Shown: piece by piece, positions 10,365 through 18,752 of the stretch | Layout of the letters: the number at the start of each line of letters is the position of its first letter | How positions within the stretch are numbered: the first letter of the stretch is position 1 | From: UBA6623 sp965238125 | GTDB lineage: Bacteria; Acidobacteriota; Terriglobia; Bryobacterales; UBA6623 | Reading direction: 5' to 3' | Assembly (NCBI GenBank): GCA_965238125.1 | Contig: OZ250179.1 | Span: 4,278,001-4,342,000 of the forward strand | Length of the DNA: 64,000 nt | Program-made: the position numbers and the translations under genes | Notes under the pieces: model-generated | Told to the model about the DNA's origin: nothing | Database searches by the model: none | What the model saw: only the letters and a program-made list of their open reading frames with translations

Positions 10365-10856
10365 ATGCTGCGCGACCCGAGTTTGATACCGCTCTCGCAC
10401 CAGCACCAGCACGGGCTCGCCTTGTGCGTTCTCATCGATCGAGGCTTGCACGCCGACGCCTCCGACGCCAAAGCCGACGAGCTGCACGACAAGCTTGCCG
10501 CCATGGTCGAGGTCGAATTACTGCATCATTTCGAAGTCGAGGAAGGGGTTCTTTTCCCCGCCGTTCGCGAGACGATCGAGACGCCTAAGCTTGTCGACGA
10601 GTTGATCGCTCAGCATCGGGAAATGGAGGATCTGGCTCGACGCCTCGCGCGGTCGTCGGGAGCCGACCGAGTCGCGCTTTTGCGAGAGTTCGGCGAGCTG
10701 CTGAGCGGACACATTCGCGTCGAAGAGAGGCATTTGTTTCAAGAAATCCAAGCCAAGCTGCCCCCCGAGCAGTTGGAGGAAGTCGGCCGCGAAATCGACC
10801 GGACGCTACGCAGGGTTTGCCCCACGACCGGGAAACTACCTTGGGACGTGGCGTGA
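10365..10856 (+). CDS. Hemerythrin-like HHE domain protein
   Basis: A 163-aa four-helix-bundle protein expected to bind a di-iron centre. Iron ligands are expected in HQHQHGLAL (N-terminus), HHFEVEEGVLFP, IAQHREMEDL and HIRVEERHLF. Such proteins sense or store oxygen, nitric oxide or iron. A TACAAT hexamer at 10353-10358 lies 6 bases before the ATG, and there is no ribosome-binding site, so a leaderless mRNA is likely. The last codons and the TGA stop lie inside a 31-bp inverted repeat arm (10845-10875), so the C-terminal residues WDVA may be repeat-derived. Confidence 0.88.
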   Translation: MLRDPSLIPLSHQHQHGLALCVLIDRGLHADASDAKADELHDKLAAMVEVELLHHFEVEEGVLFPAVRETIETPKLVDELIAQHREMEDLARRLARSSGADRVALLREFGELLSGHIRVEERHLFQEIQAKLPPEQLEEVGREIDRTLRRVCPTTGKLPWDVA

Positions 10857-10984
10857 GCCTCCAGGCTTGCCGCGAACCGATTCGTCGGTTCGGGTCTTCG
10901 AATTCGCGAGACCCCGCGCCGCAATAGAGCAAGACACGCCCCGATGACTCGGGTCGCGGCAAGCCTGGAGGCTCACGCCACGTC
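10845..10984. repeat. 140-bp element with 31-bp perfect inverted repeats
   Basis: Bases 10845-10875 and 10954-10984 are exact reverse complements over 31 positions (core GCGTGAGCCTCCAGGCTTGC). The left arm overlaps the end of the hemerythrin gene and supplies its stop codon. The 78-base centre has no recognisable coding content. The structure could act as a transcript end or represent a non-autonomous mobile element. Confidence 0.85.
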
Positions 10985-11083
10985 GGGGGCTCAACGTCGA
11001 GGTCGGTACCGCCTGGACAGAGTCTTGCGTATGAAACAATAGGAACGGTTCGAGGTCCCATCCTCCGCTTGCGCGATGTCGAA

Positions 11084-12547
11084 ATGAAACGCCTTGCCGC
11101 GGTTTTTCTATTTCCGCTCCTGCCGCTCGTGCTGCCGCCACGCGCGCCGGCGCAAGCCGATTATCGCATCTACGAAGAGCACCCTCGGCTGCTGATCAAC
11201 TCGCAGCGCTCCGACCGCCTCCGCAAAGACGCCGAACGGCAATCCGCCCGTTGGCGACAGCTCAAGACGCTGATCGACAGCGGCGCGGCGTTTCCCGAGG
11301 AGCCGCTGGTCCGGGCCCTTCAATTTCAGGTTCTCGACGACGAAGCGGCAGGCCGACAGGCGGTCCAATGGGCGGTGGACGGCGCTCGAGCGGGCGCGCT
11401 TAAAGAGCCCGAAAGCCTGCGGCTCGCTGCGCTGGTCTTGGACTGGTGCCACGAGTTATTCAGTGACGAAGAGAAGACGGCGACGGCGCAAGCGCTCGGC
11501 GAGGGAGCGGGGCCGTTGTTAAACGCCCCCAACCCCGGAATCGACAGCGTCCGCGGCGCGGTGATGGCGGCAGCCGCCGCGGCGGGGCATTGGGACGGCT
11601 CCGAAGCCCTTCTGGCCAACTTCATGGAGCGCCACTGGGAGAAGTGGATTGCGCCCGCCCTGCGGCGCGGCGAACTTCTCGATCGCGGCTACGAAATCAT
11701 CGCCGTGATGGAGATCTGCCATGTGATTCGCCGTAACCTGGAAATCGACCTGTGGAATGACACTCGCGAAGCCTTCCAAACACTGCCGCGTCATCTGATG
11801 CTGGGCTACTACCCCCAACCGATCGAAACGGCCGAGGGTGTGTTCCGCGATCCGGCGGCTCGTTCGACTCAGGATTTCGACCCGGCTCGCGAAAGCACGT
11901 TGCGGCGCATCGGCGAGATGTTGCTGGTCGCCTACAACGTGAGTTGGGAGGAATACCGCTTCCTGCAAGGTTGGCTGCGCCACGACGCCTTTATCCTCAA
12001 GACGCCTTTGGGGGCGCCTTACGAATTTCTCTGGGTGAACCCCTACTTGCCCGGATTCAGCTATTCTTCCTCGCCGTTGTTCACCCACGACAAGTTGCGC
12101 GGCCGCTTATTCGTGCGCGAAGGTTGGGAAGAGAGCGACCCGTGGTTGGGCTACATCAACGGAGAGCTCCAGATTTTCGCCGACGGCAAGCGTTACTTGG
12201 TGCGTCCGCAAGACCGCCAAGCGCCCTTGGGCCTCGCCGGGACGATCGTCGTCTTCGGGAGCGTGCCGATGTCGATCAAGTTCAAGGCCCCCGAAGGCGA
12301 ACGTATTTTCGTGGTGGGCCTGGGAGATCAGCAGCCCGTAAGGGCCAAGATCGGCAAAAAACGTTTCGAAGTCTATGAACCGGGTCGGGGCGGGATTCTG
12401 CGGTTCGAAAACCCTCCCGAACCCCAGAAGCCGTTCATGAACTTCAAAAAACGAATCAAACTTGAAGTGCAACGGGGTCCTTGGCGGGGACCCGGCTCGG
12501 GAGGCCGAAAACCGCCGACGCTCAACCCGGATCGGAAGCAGGACTAA
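11084..12547 (+). CDS. Secreted heparinase/alginate-lyase-like protein
   Basis: A 487-aa exported protein with a signal peptide (MKRLAAVFLFPLLPLVLPPRAPAQA). Residues 25-300 are alpha-helical, as in the alpha/alpha toroid of heparinase II/III-like and alginate-lyase families (HPRLLINSQRSDRLRK is a typical start). The C-terminal third is richer in beta-strand (DPWLGYINGELQIFADG, VFGSVPMSIKFKAPEG), as in the beta-sandwich domain. No catalytic residue can be assigned with confidence. ATG 11084 is used because the signal peptide begins there. A role in polysaccharide breakdown is inference. Confidence 0.6.
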   Translation: MKRLAAVFLFPLLPLVLPPRAPAQADYRIYEEHPRLLINSQRSDRLRKDAERQSARWRQLKTLIDSGAAFPEEPLVRALQFQVLDDEAAGRQAVQWAVDGARAGALKEPESLRLAALVLDWCHELFSDEEKTATAQALGEGAGPLLNAPNPGIDSVRGAVMAAAAAAGHWDGSEALLANFMERHWEKWIAPALRRGELLDRGYEIIAVMEICHVIRRNLEIDLWNDTREAFQTLPRHLMLGYYPQPIETAEGVFRDPAARSTQDFDPARESTLRRIGEMLLVAYNVSWEEYRFLQGWLRHDAFILKTPLGAPYEFLWVNPYLPGFSYSSSPLFTHDKLRGRLFVREGWEESDPWLGYINGELQIFADGKRYLVRPQDRQAPLGLAGTIVVFGSVPMSIKFKAPEGERIFVVGLGDQQPVRAKIGKKRFEVYEPGRGGILRFENPPEPQKPFMNFKKRIKLEVQRGPWRGPGSGGRKPPTLNPDRKQD

Positions 12548-12593
12548 GACTCGATAACCCGAGGCTCGCGGGACCCGGCTCCGCCGCTCGGGG

Positions 12594-13679
12594 TCAGGTC
12601 CGAGCTTCAAATCCCCCGTCGCCCCGAACGACCCCGCCGTCCCAAGTAACCGCCTCAATCGGGCGATCGGATTCGGCGATGAACAGGCAATATTCCACTG
12701 TGACCTTCGAACGCGCTGGAATCCAGCGATAGCCTCTCTCGCCGAATAACGTGCCCCGGTCGATCATCTGACGCCGCGGTTCGGGCATCGGCGACGCTCC
12801 GAACTCCATGCCTCGTGTCAGCGTGCGGCCGTTCCAGGGTGCGTGGGTGCGGCTGTGGTTTTCTTCCCAGATTCCGACCCAAGGGAAATCGCTGCGTTTC
12901 CAGACGTAGCCGAAAACGGTCTTGGCGTGGGGGCTGTAGGCGGTGAAATACGCCTGCTCGAGGGCGGGGCTCATGAGCTGGGTACTGAAAGTGCCCGAAA
13001 CGTCCTTGCCGACGGTTATACGCAAATCGGTATAGCCACCTTCCGTGAGCGGCGCCATGGGCCACTGGAACTCGGCGGCGACTTTGAGCCGGTCGTTGCC
13101 GCCGGCAAACTCTTCCTCGATTACCTTCGACGCGGTCGCCGGCATATGCATGACCGTTTTGCCCTTGGCCAAGAAAGGCGGGCCCAGCGTGGCGTGTTGG
13201 GTCCAGCCGACGGCGCGGTCGATGTCGCGGAGGTTCTCGGCGGTCTCCGTCACGACGACGCCTTGCGCTCCGGGGGCGAGCCGCATGGTACGCACCATCC
13301 GCATGCCGGCCTGTGGAAACTCCCCTGTCGCGACCAGCTCGCCGCGCTTTTGCTCGGTCTCCCAGTTCACAAGCGAGGCTTCTCCGTGAACGGTGAGCCC
13401 GGCCGCGGCCTCTTCCTCGGAAGGCGGCCCGAAATAGTCGAAACACAGGTTGTGCCCGACGATGCCGGAGAGTAGTTGCGCTTCCGGCCCGCTGCCGTAT
13501 TCAGGGTGCTTGGCGGGATCATAGTCCGCCGGTTCGATGGTCCGCCACGGGGGAATCCACAGCGGGTTGACGGCGTTCGACTTCAGCACCAATTCGGCGA
13601 TGTGCCCCCCGCCGGGAAGCAGCGTCAGATAGACTTCGTCGTTTTGCAATTGAACGGTAAGGCGATGGTTGATCGACAT
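12594..13679 (-). CDS. Galactose-mutarotase-like beta-sandwich protein
   Basis: A 361-aa protein with a beta-rich pattern and the opening MSINHRLTVQLQNDEVYLTLLPGGGHIAELVLK, as in aldose-1-epimerase-like folds. Conserved-looking blocks include VGWTQHATLGPPFL and WEENHSRTHAPWNGR, with His residues that could act in sugar binding. ATG 13679 is used; the frame is open to 13790, but that section overlaps non-coding DNA. It has no signal peptide. Its substrate is unknown, and it could be a carbohydrate-binding partner of the neighbouring heparinase-like protein. Confidence 0.55.
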   Translation of the reverse strand: MSINHRLTVQLQNDEVYLTLLPGGGHIAELVLKSNAVNPLWIPPWRTIEPADYDPAKHPEYGSGPEAQLLSGIVGHNLCFDYFGPPSEEEAAAGLTVHGEASLVNWETEQKRGELVATGEFPQAGMRMVRTMRLAPGAQGVVVTETAENLRDIDRAVGWTQHATLGPPFLAKGKTVMHMPATASKVIEEEFAGGNDRLKVAAEFQWPMAPLTEGGYTDLRITVGKDVSGTFSTQLMSPALEQAYFTAYSPHAKTVFGYVWKRSDFPWVGIWEENHSRTHAPWNGRTLTRGMEFGASPMPEPRRQMIDRGTLFGERGYRWIPARSKVTVEYCLFIAESDRPIEAVTWDGGVVRGDGGFEART

Positions 13680-13782
13680 GGAAATCGGCCCTCGAGTTGG
13701 ATGTTTGGCGCAGTCGACGGCAACGCCGCCGAGACCGAAGGCAGGATAGCACGCGGCGAGGACAAAACCCAACCTCCGTACG

Positions 13783-13809
13783 CCCGGCACGCCCGCCGGC
13801 CGGGTTTTT
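13783..13809 (+). terminator. Terminator-like hairpin upstream of the cox operon
   Basis: CCCGGC at 13783-13788 pairs with GCCGGG at 13799-13804, followed by TTTTT at 13805-13809. It reads as a plus-strand factor-independent terminator that would insulate coxB from upstream readthrough. Confidence 0.4.
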
Positions 13810-13831
13810 CTCGCTCGGCTCGCGGAAGCAC

Positions 13832-13861
13832 TTGGAAACGCCGGCGGCGAGTTGCTAAACT
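13832..13861 (+). promoter_or_regulatory. Possible promoter of the cytochrome oxidase operon
   Basis: TTGGAA at 13832-13837 and TAAACT at 13856-13861 are 18 bases apart, each matching 4 of 6 consensus bases. They lie about 80 bases before the coxB start. Confidence 0.3.
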
Positions 13862-13937
13862 AGGGCTCCTGCAATAGTTTTGACGCCGTGCGCCGATCCA
13901 CCCGCGCCGCGGCCCTCATCGAGGAGCGGATTTCCTT

Positions 13938-14753
13938 ATGTCATTGCTTTTGGCGGTCCTGATCTGGATCATTGCTTTCGGACTCGCCTATCCCTTCATC
14001 GCCGACACCTGGCCTCTTCCAGACACCATTACCGAGCACGCCCGGCAGGTGGACGCCCAATACCGCTTGACGCTCTGGGTGACGGGCGTAATTTTTCTAG
14101 TGGCCCAGATCGCGCTCGGCTACGCTGTTTTCAAGTTTGGCGGAAAGCGCTCGAAAGCGGCCGCGCACATCCGTGGCAACGAGCGGTGGGAGTTGCTGTG
14201 GACCGCGGCGACGACGGTGTTGTTCGTCGGGCTGACGTTCATGGGCTACACGGTGTGGGCCGAGACGCGTTTCACCGAAGCCGCCTCGCGGCCCCCCGAC
14301 GAAGACCGCCTGATCGTCGAAGTCGTCGGCCAGCAATTTGTTTGGAATATGCGCTACCCCGGCCCGGACGGCAAGTTCGGCCCCACGAAAATCGAGTTGA
14401 TCGACGACTCGCTGGGTAACCCGCTCGGCGTAGACCGCGATCATCCCGACGGCAAGGACGACATCATCGTCCCCCGTATGGCCGTGCCGGTGAACCGCCA
14501 AGTCGAACTGCAGCTCAAGAGCAAGGACGTACTGCACAATTATTTCGTGCCCGAATTGCGCATCAAGCTCGATACGGTGCCGGGCATCACGGGCACGCTC
14601 CGCTTCACGCCCGACAAGACGGGGACGTACGAAATTGTCTGCTCGGAGCTGTGCGGGCTGGGACATTACAAGATGCGTAGTTTCCTCGACGTCAAGACGG
14701 CGGAGGATTACGAGCATTGGCTTGTCGAACAGGCTGAGTTCCTCGGTCTGTAG
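13938..14753 (+). CDS. coxB: Cytochrome c oxidase subunit II
   Basis: Carries the binuclear CuA centre that takes electrons from cytochrome c (271 aa). Hydrophobic segments lie at about residues 3-23, 47-68 and 90-108, the first possibly a signal peptide. The CuA ligands are in LHNYFVPEL and CSELCGLGHYKM near the C-terminus. No fused cytochrome c domain follows, so a separate cytochrome c is needed and is not in this window. An AGGAG sequence lies about 12 bases before ATG 13938. It is the first gene of a five- or six-gene oxidase operon. Confidence 0.96.
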   Translation: MSLLLAVLIWIIAFGLAYPFIADTWPLPDTITEHARQVDAQYRLTLWVTGVIFLVAQIALGYAVFKFGGKRSKAAAHIRGNERWELLWTAATTVLFVGLTFMGYTVWAETRFTEAASRPPDEDRLIVEVVGQQFVWNMRYPGPDGKFGPTKIELIDDSLGNPLGVDRDHPDGKDDIIVPRMAVPVNRQVELQLKSKDVLHNYFVPELRIKLDTVPGITGTLRFTPDKTGTYEIVCSELCGLGHYKMRSFLDVKTAEDYEHWLVEQAEFLGL

Positions 14754-14848
14754 TGAACCGGCCGGTAAACCAACCGGGCGGCGAGTCGAGCCCGGGTCTT
14801 GGCTGGAGATTTCGAAAGAATACGAGAGTTTGTAGAGAGAACGATCTT

Positions 14849-16648
14849 ATGGCAACCGAAGTCGCGGAACACGTCGAAGTCCATCGGCACCCCGAGTCGA
14901 CCGGCTTCATTTCCAAATACATTTTCAGCCTGGACCACAAGGTGATCGGGATTCAGTACATCATCTTGGCGATCGTAGCCGCTTTCCTCGGCATGGGCTT
15001 ATCTTTGCTGGTACGACTGCGGCTGGTTTGGCCCAACACGCCGATCGAGATCCTGGGGACTCTGTTCCCGGAGGGCGCGCCGGACGGCGTGATGACGCCG
15101 GAATTCTATTTGGCGATGCTCACGATGCACGGCACGATCATGGTCTTCATGGTGCTCACCACGGCGCCGCAAGGGGGCTTCGGGAACTACATTTTGCCGA
15201 TCCAAATCGGGGCGGCGGACATGGCCTTCCCGACGCTGAACATGCTCTCGTTTTGGACGATCTTCGTCTCGTTCATGGCTCTCGTAGCGGCGTTTTTCGT
15301 CGCGGGCGGCGCGCCGATCTCGGGCTGGACGGCCTACCCGCCGCTGAGCGCTCTCGATGAGGCGGCGATGGCCGGATACGGGCAGGATCTGTGGATTCTC
15401 AGCATTGCGCTTTTCTGCATTGGGTCGCTGTTGGGCGCGTTGAACTTTATCGTGACGACCCTGCAGCTCCGCGCCAAGGGCTTGACGATGATGCGCTTGC
15501 CGTTGACGGTATGGGCCTGGTTCGTTACCGCGATTCTCGGCCTGCTGGCCTTCGGCGTGCTGCTTTCGGCCGGCGTTTTGCTGCTGATGGACCGCATGGG
15601 CGGGACGAGCTTCTTCATCCCGGGCGGCCTGGTCGTCAACGACATCCCGATCGACCACACGGGCGGGTCTCCGATCCTATGGCAGCACCTGTTTTGGTTC
15701 TTCGGCCACCCCGAGGTGTATATCGCGATTCTGCCGGGAATGGGCGTCACCTCGCACATTCTTTCGACCTTCGCGCGCAAGCCGGTATTCGGGTACAAGG
15801 CGATGGTCTACGCCATGGTGGGGATCGGGGCGCTCGGCTTTGTAGTCTGGGGACATCACATGTTCGTCAGCGGCATGAGCCCTTATTCGGGGTTTGTGTT
15901 CTCCGTGTTGACGATGGTCATCGGGGTGCCCTCGGCGATCAAGACGTTCAATTGGATCGCGACGCTGTGGGGCGGCAAGATTCGCTTCACGACGCCGATG
16001 CTTTATTCAATTGGGTTCGTATCGATCTTCGTCACCGGCGGCATTAGCGGCATCTTTCTGGGGCAGCCTTCGGTGGATTTGTTCTTCCACGACACCTACT
16101 TCGTGGTCGCTCACTTCCATCTGATCATGGGCGTGGCGGCGATCTTCGGGATGTTCGCGGGCGTGACGTTCTGGTTCCCGAAAATGACCGGGCGCATGAT
16201 GAGCGAGGGCAGCGGAAGGGTGCATTTCTGGCTGACGTTTATCGGCGTCTATTCGATCTTCGGCCCGATGCACTATTTGGGGATTATCGCCCACCCGCGG
16301 CGATACGCGGAAACGACGTCGGTCGACTATCTGGGCGCGGCCGGCGCGAACGAGATCCATTTCTTCATCACCATGGCCGCGATGATTACGATCACGGTAC
16401 AGTTCTTGTTCCTGTTCAATGTCATCTGGAGTTTGCTCAAGGGCAAGAAAGTGGATTCCGACAATCCCTGGGAAGCGACGACGCTCGAATGGGTGACGGC
16501 GTCGCCGCCGGTCCACGACAACTTTGAAGGCAAGATCCCGACCGTGAATCACGGGCCGTATGAGTTCAGTGTGCCGGGTGCGCCACGAGACTACGTGATG
16601 CAATGCAACGCGCCGGATGCGGCGCCCGCGCGGGAGTCGGGCGAGTAA
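14849..16648 (+). CDS. coxA: Cytochrome c oxidase subunit I
   Basis: Catalytic heme-copper subunit (599 aa, twelve or more membrane helices) that reduces O2 to water and pumps protons. Heme and copper ligands are visible in LTMHGTIMV, FFGHPEVYIAILPG, WGHHMFVSG and HDTYFVVAHFHLIMG. The Glu in GHPEVYI marks the A1 (D-channel Glu) type, and the paired Tyr-His cross-link site is present. ATG 14849 (MATEVAEHVEVH) is chosen over the upstream GTG 14753, whose 32 extra residues look non-coding. The 95-base gap after coxB is the longest spacing among the subunit II, I and III-like genes. Confidence 0.97.
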   Translation: MATEVAEHVEVHRHPESTGFISKYIFSLDHKVIGIQYIILAIVAAFLGMGLSLLVRLRLVWPNTPIEILGTLFPEGAPDGVMTPEFYLAMLTMHGTIMVFMVLTTAPQGGFGNYILPIQIGAADMAFPTLNMLSFWTIFVSFMALVAAFFVAGGAPISGWTAYPPLSALDEAAMAGYGQDLWILSIALFCIGSLLGALNFIVTTLQLRAKGLTMMRLPLTVWAWFVTAILGLLAFGVLLSAGVLLLMDRMGGTSFFIPGGLVVNDIPIDHTGGSPILWQHLFWFFGHPEVYIAILPGMGVTSHILSTFARKPVFGYKAMVYAMVGIGALGFVVWGHHMFVSGMSPYSGFVFSVLTMVIGVPSAIKTFNWIATLWGGKIRFTTPMLYSIGFVSIFVTGGISGIFLGQPSVDLFFHDTYFVVAHFHLIMGVAAIFGMFAGVTFWFPKMTGRMMSEGSGRVHFWLTFIGVYSIFGPMHYLGIIAHPRRYAETTSVDYLGAAGANEIHFFITMAAMITITVQFLFLFNVIWSLLKGKKVDSDNPWEATTLEWVTASPPVHDNFEGKIPTVNHGPYEFSVPGAPRDYVMQCNAPDAAPARESGE

Positions 16649-16652
16649 GTTC

Positions 16653-17342
16653 ATGGCAAGCAGCACTCTGACCACGCCGAAGCCCGGCTTGGAACGGTCG
16701 CCGGAGAGCTCGGATCCTCGCCTTGGCGGACCCGGCGGCGGCAACGGCTCGGGCCGCGGCGGCGACGGTGGCAGCCCCCGCGAGCCGGACCCCGCGGCCA
16801 TGGCCGTGCAGCGCTATAAGCTCGGCGTTTGGGTTGGCTTCGGCGGCATCATCATGGTCTTCGCGGCTTTTACGAGCGCCATGGTCGTGCGGTCGGGAAT
16901 GGGCGAGGATTGGAAGTCTTTCGGCTTGCCGACGGTCTTGTGGTTCAGCACCGCCCTGTTGCTGGTCAGCAGTTTCACGATTGAGAAGGCCAAGCGCGCC
17001 CTACGGGCCTCCGCCGAGGACGATCTGAAAAAATGGCTCACGGTGACGGCTGTGCTCGGCGCGGCATTTTTGGCATCCCAGTGGGCCGGATGGATGGATT
17101 TGGTCGATCGAGGCCTTTATTTGGCCGCCAACCCGAGCCATTCGTTCTTCTATGTGTTCACGGTGGGCCATGGACTCCACTTGTTTGGAGGTCTGATTGC
17201 TGTCTGGTACGTGACCGCGTGTGTTTGGCGCGGTCGCCTTTGGGCCACCCGCGAGGCAGTGGTCGAAGCCGCGGCTCTCTATTGGCACTTCATGGACGCA
17301 CTCTGGGTCTATTTATTCGTTCTGTTATTGGTTTGGAGGTAA
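16653..17342 (+). CDS. Cytochrome c oxidase subunit III-like protein, first copy
   Basis: A 229-aa membrane protein starting 4 bases after coxA. A Gly/Pro-rich soluble N-terminus (about residues 1-50) precedes five hydrophobic segments. The subunit III signature appears as ALYWHFMDALWVYLFVLL near the C-terminus, and HSFFYVFTVGHGLHLFGG in the middle. Subunit III stabilises the D-pathway side of subunit I. A second subunit III-like gene follows at once, which suggests a split or duplicated subunit as in several bacterial oxidase clusters. Confidence 0.88.
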   Translation: MASSTLTTPKPGLERSPESSDPRLGGPGGGNGSGRGGDGGSPREPDPAAMAVQRYKLGVWVGFGGIIMVFAAFTSAMVVRSGMGEDWKSFGLPTVLWFSTALLLVSSFTIEKAKRALRASAEDDLKKWLTVTAVLGAAFLASQWAGWMDLVDRGLYLAANPSHSFFYVFTVGHGLHLFGGLIAVWYVTACVWRGRLWATREAVVEAAALYWHFMDALWVYLFVLLLVWR

Positions 17343-17345
17343 TGA

Positions 17346-17972
17346 ATGTCGGACGGACACGCCGACCTGACGGCGGAAGCAACATGGCAGGGGGGCGGAT
17401 CACCATTCGCCGTCGGCCACAAGAAGCTGGGCATGTGGTTGTTCATCGTCTCCGACGCGCTGACGTTCGGCGCGTTGTTGATGGCCTACAGCTATGTGCG
17501 GGTGGCCAACGATTGGCCCACGCCGTTTGATTTCTTCCCGGCCATTATCTTCTCGAGCGTCATGACGCTGGTGCTGCTGTCGAGCAGCTTGACGATGGTT
17601 TTCGGCGTCGACTGCGCCGCCAAGGGAGACCGCGCCGGCGCGAAGAAATGGATTTGGGCGACGATGTTGGGCGGCATTCTGTTCGTGGTGCTGCACTCCT
17701 ACGAGTGGAGCCACTTGATCCACGAAGGCCTGCGGCCTTTCAGCAGCCCCTACGGCACGCCGCTGTTCGGCGCGACGTTCTTCACGTTGACGGGCCTGCA
17801 CATGACGCACGTCGTGATCGGGGTGGTTTATCTGGGAATCGTTGCCGGCGGTTTCGGCAAGGGTAAGTACGACGCCGAGGACGTCGAGGTGGCGGGCCTG
17901 TACTGGCACTTCGTCGATCTGGTCTGGATGTTCATTTTCCCGATGGTGTATTTGCTGTCGACGAACGTGTAG
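17346..17972 (+). CDS. Cytochrome c oxidase subunit III-like protein, second copy
   Basis: A 208-aa membrane protein separated by 3 bases from the first subunit III-like gene. It has five hydrophobic segments, the TLTGLHMTHVVIGVVYLG block and the GLYWHFVDLVWMFIFP signature. It resembles the five-helix subunit III form, so it may be the main subunit III with the preceding gene as a paralogue. The short spacing indicates co-translation. Confidence 0.92.
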   Translation: MSDGHADLTAEATWQGGGSPFAVGHKKLGMWLFIVSDALTFGALLMAYSYVRVANDWPTPFDFFPAIIFSSVMTLVLLSSSLTMVFGVDCAAKGDRAGAKKWIWATMLGGILFVVLHSYEWSHLIHEGLRPFSSPYGTPLFGATFFTLTGLHMTHVVIGVVYLGIVAGGFGKGKYDAEDVEVAGLYWHFVDLVWMFIFPMVYLLSTNV

Positions 17973-18021
17973 AGGCCGGCGGCGGCTCATCATAAGAAGG
18001 AAATCAAATTCGGAGACTTTC

Positions 18022-18321
18022 ATGAGCGATCACTCGGAATCTCACAGCGCCCTCTTCATCAAGGTTTGGGTCGCCCTGCTCGTGTTGACGTTGGTCGAGA
18101 TCCTGCTGGCATATATCCAGTTCGGCCAAGTAGCGATGGTCACGATGTTGATGGGGCTTTCGCTCGTTAAGACCGCCTTAATCATGGCCTATTTCATGCA
18201 CTTGAAATTCGACAAGCCGGCCCTTTCCTGGATCCTTTGCGTCCCGATGGTGGCGTGTTTGCTGATCATGGTCGGGTACTTTTTCCCCGACAGCTATCGT
18301 ATCCTGGAGTTTGGGCTTTAG
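18022..18321 (+). CDS. Cytochrome c oxidase subunit IV family protein
   Basis: A 99-aa protein with three hydrophobic segments (about residues 12-32, 40-60 and 70-92), matching the small bacterial subunit IV of heme-copper oxidases. MGLSLVKTALIMAYFMHLKFD is typical of the family. ATG 18022 is preferred to the far upstream start in overlapping coding DNA. It follows the second subunit III gene by 49 bases. Confidence 0.88.
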   Translation: MSDHSESHSALFIKVWVALLVLTLVEILLAYIQFGQVAMVTMLMGLSLVKTALIMAYFMHLKFDKPALSWILCVPMVACLLIMVGYFFPDSYRILEFGL

Positions 18322-18365
18322 GGCTTACTCGTGGAGCGTCCGTGATACTCTCTTGCACAAGGTTG

Positions 18366-18617
18366 ATGCTGACCAAATTGGCGGGCGGGGCGCCTCGAGC
18401 CGCGGTTGTGGCTGTCGCTCTCGTTCTCGCGGCCGGTCCTGTGTGGGGCCAATGCCAAATGTGCAAGAAAACGGCGTCCTACCAAAAAGCGTCCGCGATC
18501 GAAGCTCTCAATCAAGGCATCATTCTGCTGGCGATTCCCCCGGTCGCCATTATCGGCGGCATCGCGTGGCTCACCTACCGTCACCGCGACGGCTACCGCC
18601 CCGACCCCCGTTCCTGA
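18366..18617 (+). CDS. Small exported CxxC membrane protein at end of cox operon
   Basis: An 83-aa protein with an N-terminal signal (LAGGAPRAAVVAVALVLAAG), a CQMC motif just after the predicted cleavage site, then one membrane helix (IILLAIPPVAIIGGIAWL) and a short basic tail. ATG 18366 is used; a GTG 18342 is also possible. A Cys pair at the outer face next to oxidase genes suggests copper handling, electron transfer or assembly, but this is inference. I recall similar small proteins next to cox clusters in other Acidobacteria and Bacteroidota without a proven role. Confidence 0.7.
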   Translation: MLTKLAGGAPRAAVVAVALVLAAGPVWGQCQMCKKTASYQKASAIEALNQGIILLAIPPVAIIGGIAWLTYRHRDGYRPDPRS

Positions 18618-18752
18618 AGCGGCTCCGCTGGGTGTGGCGACCTTTTCCATCTTCTCCATCTTCTCCCTGGGCGGCGGCGGCACCCTCCCACGGCTGCTAG
18701 GCTGGTTGACTCAACTCATCCCCACGAGGGAAGACCCCACAGCGGAAGACCC

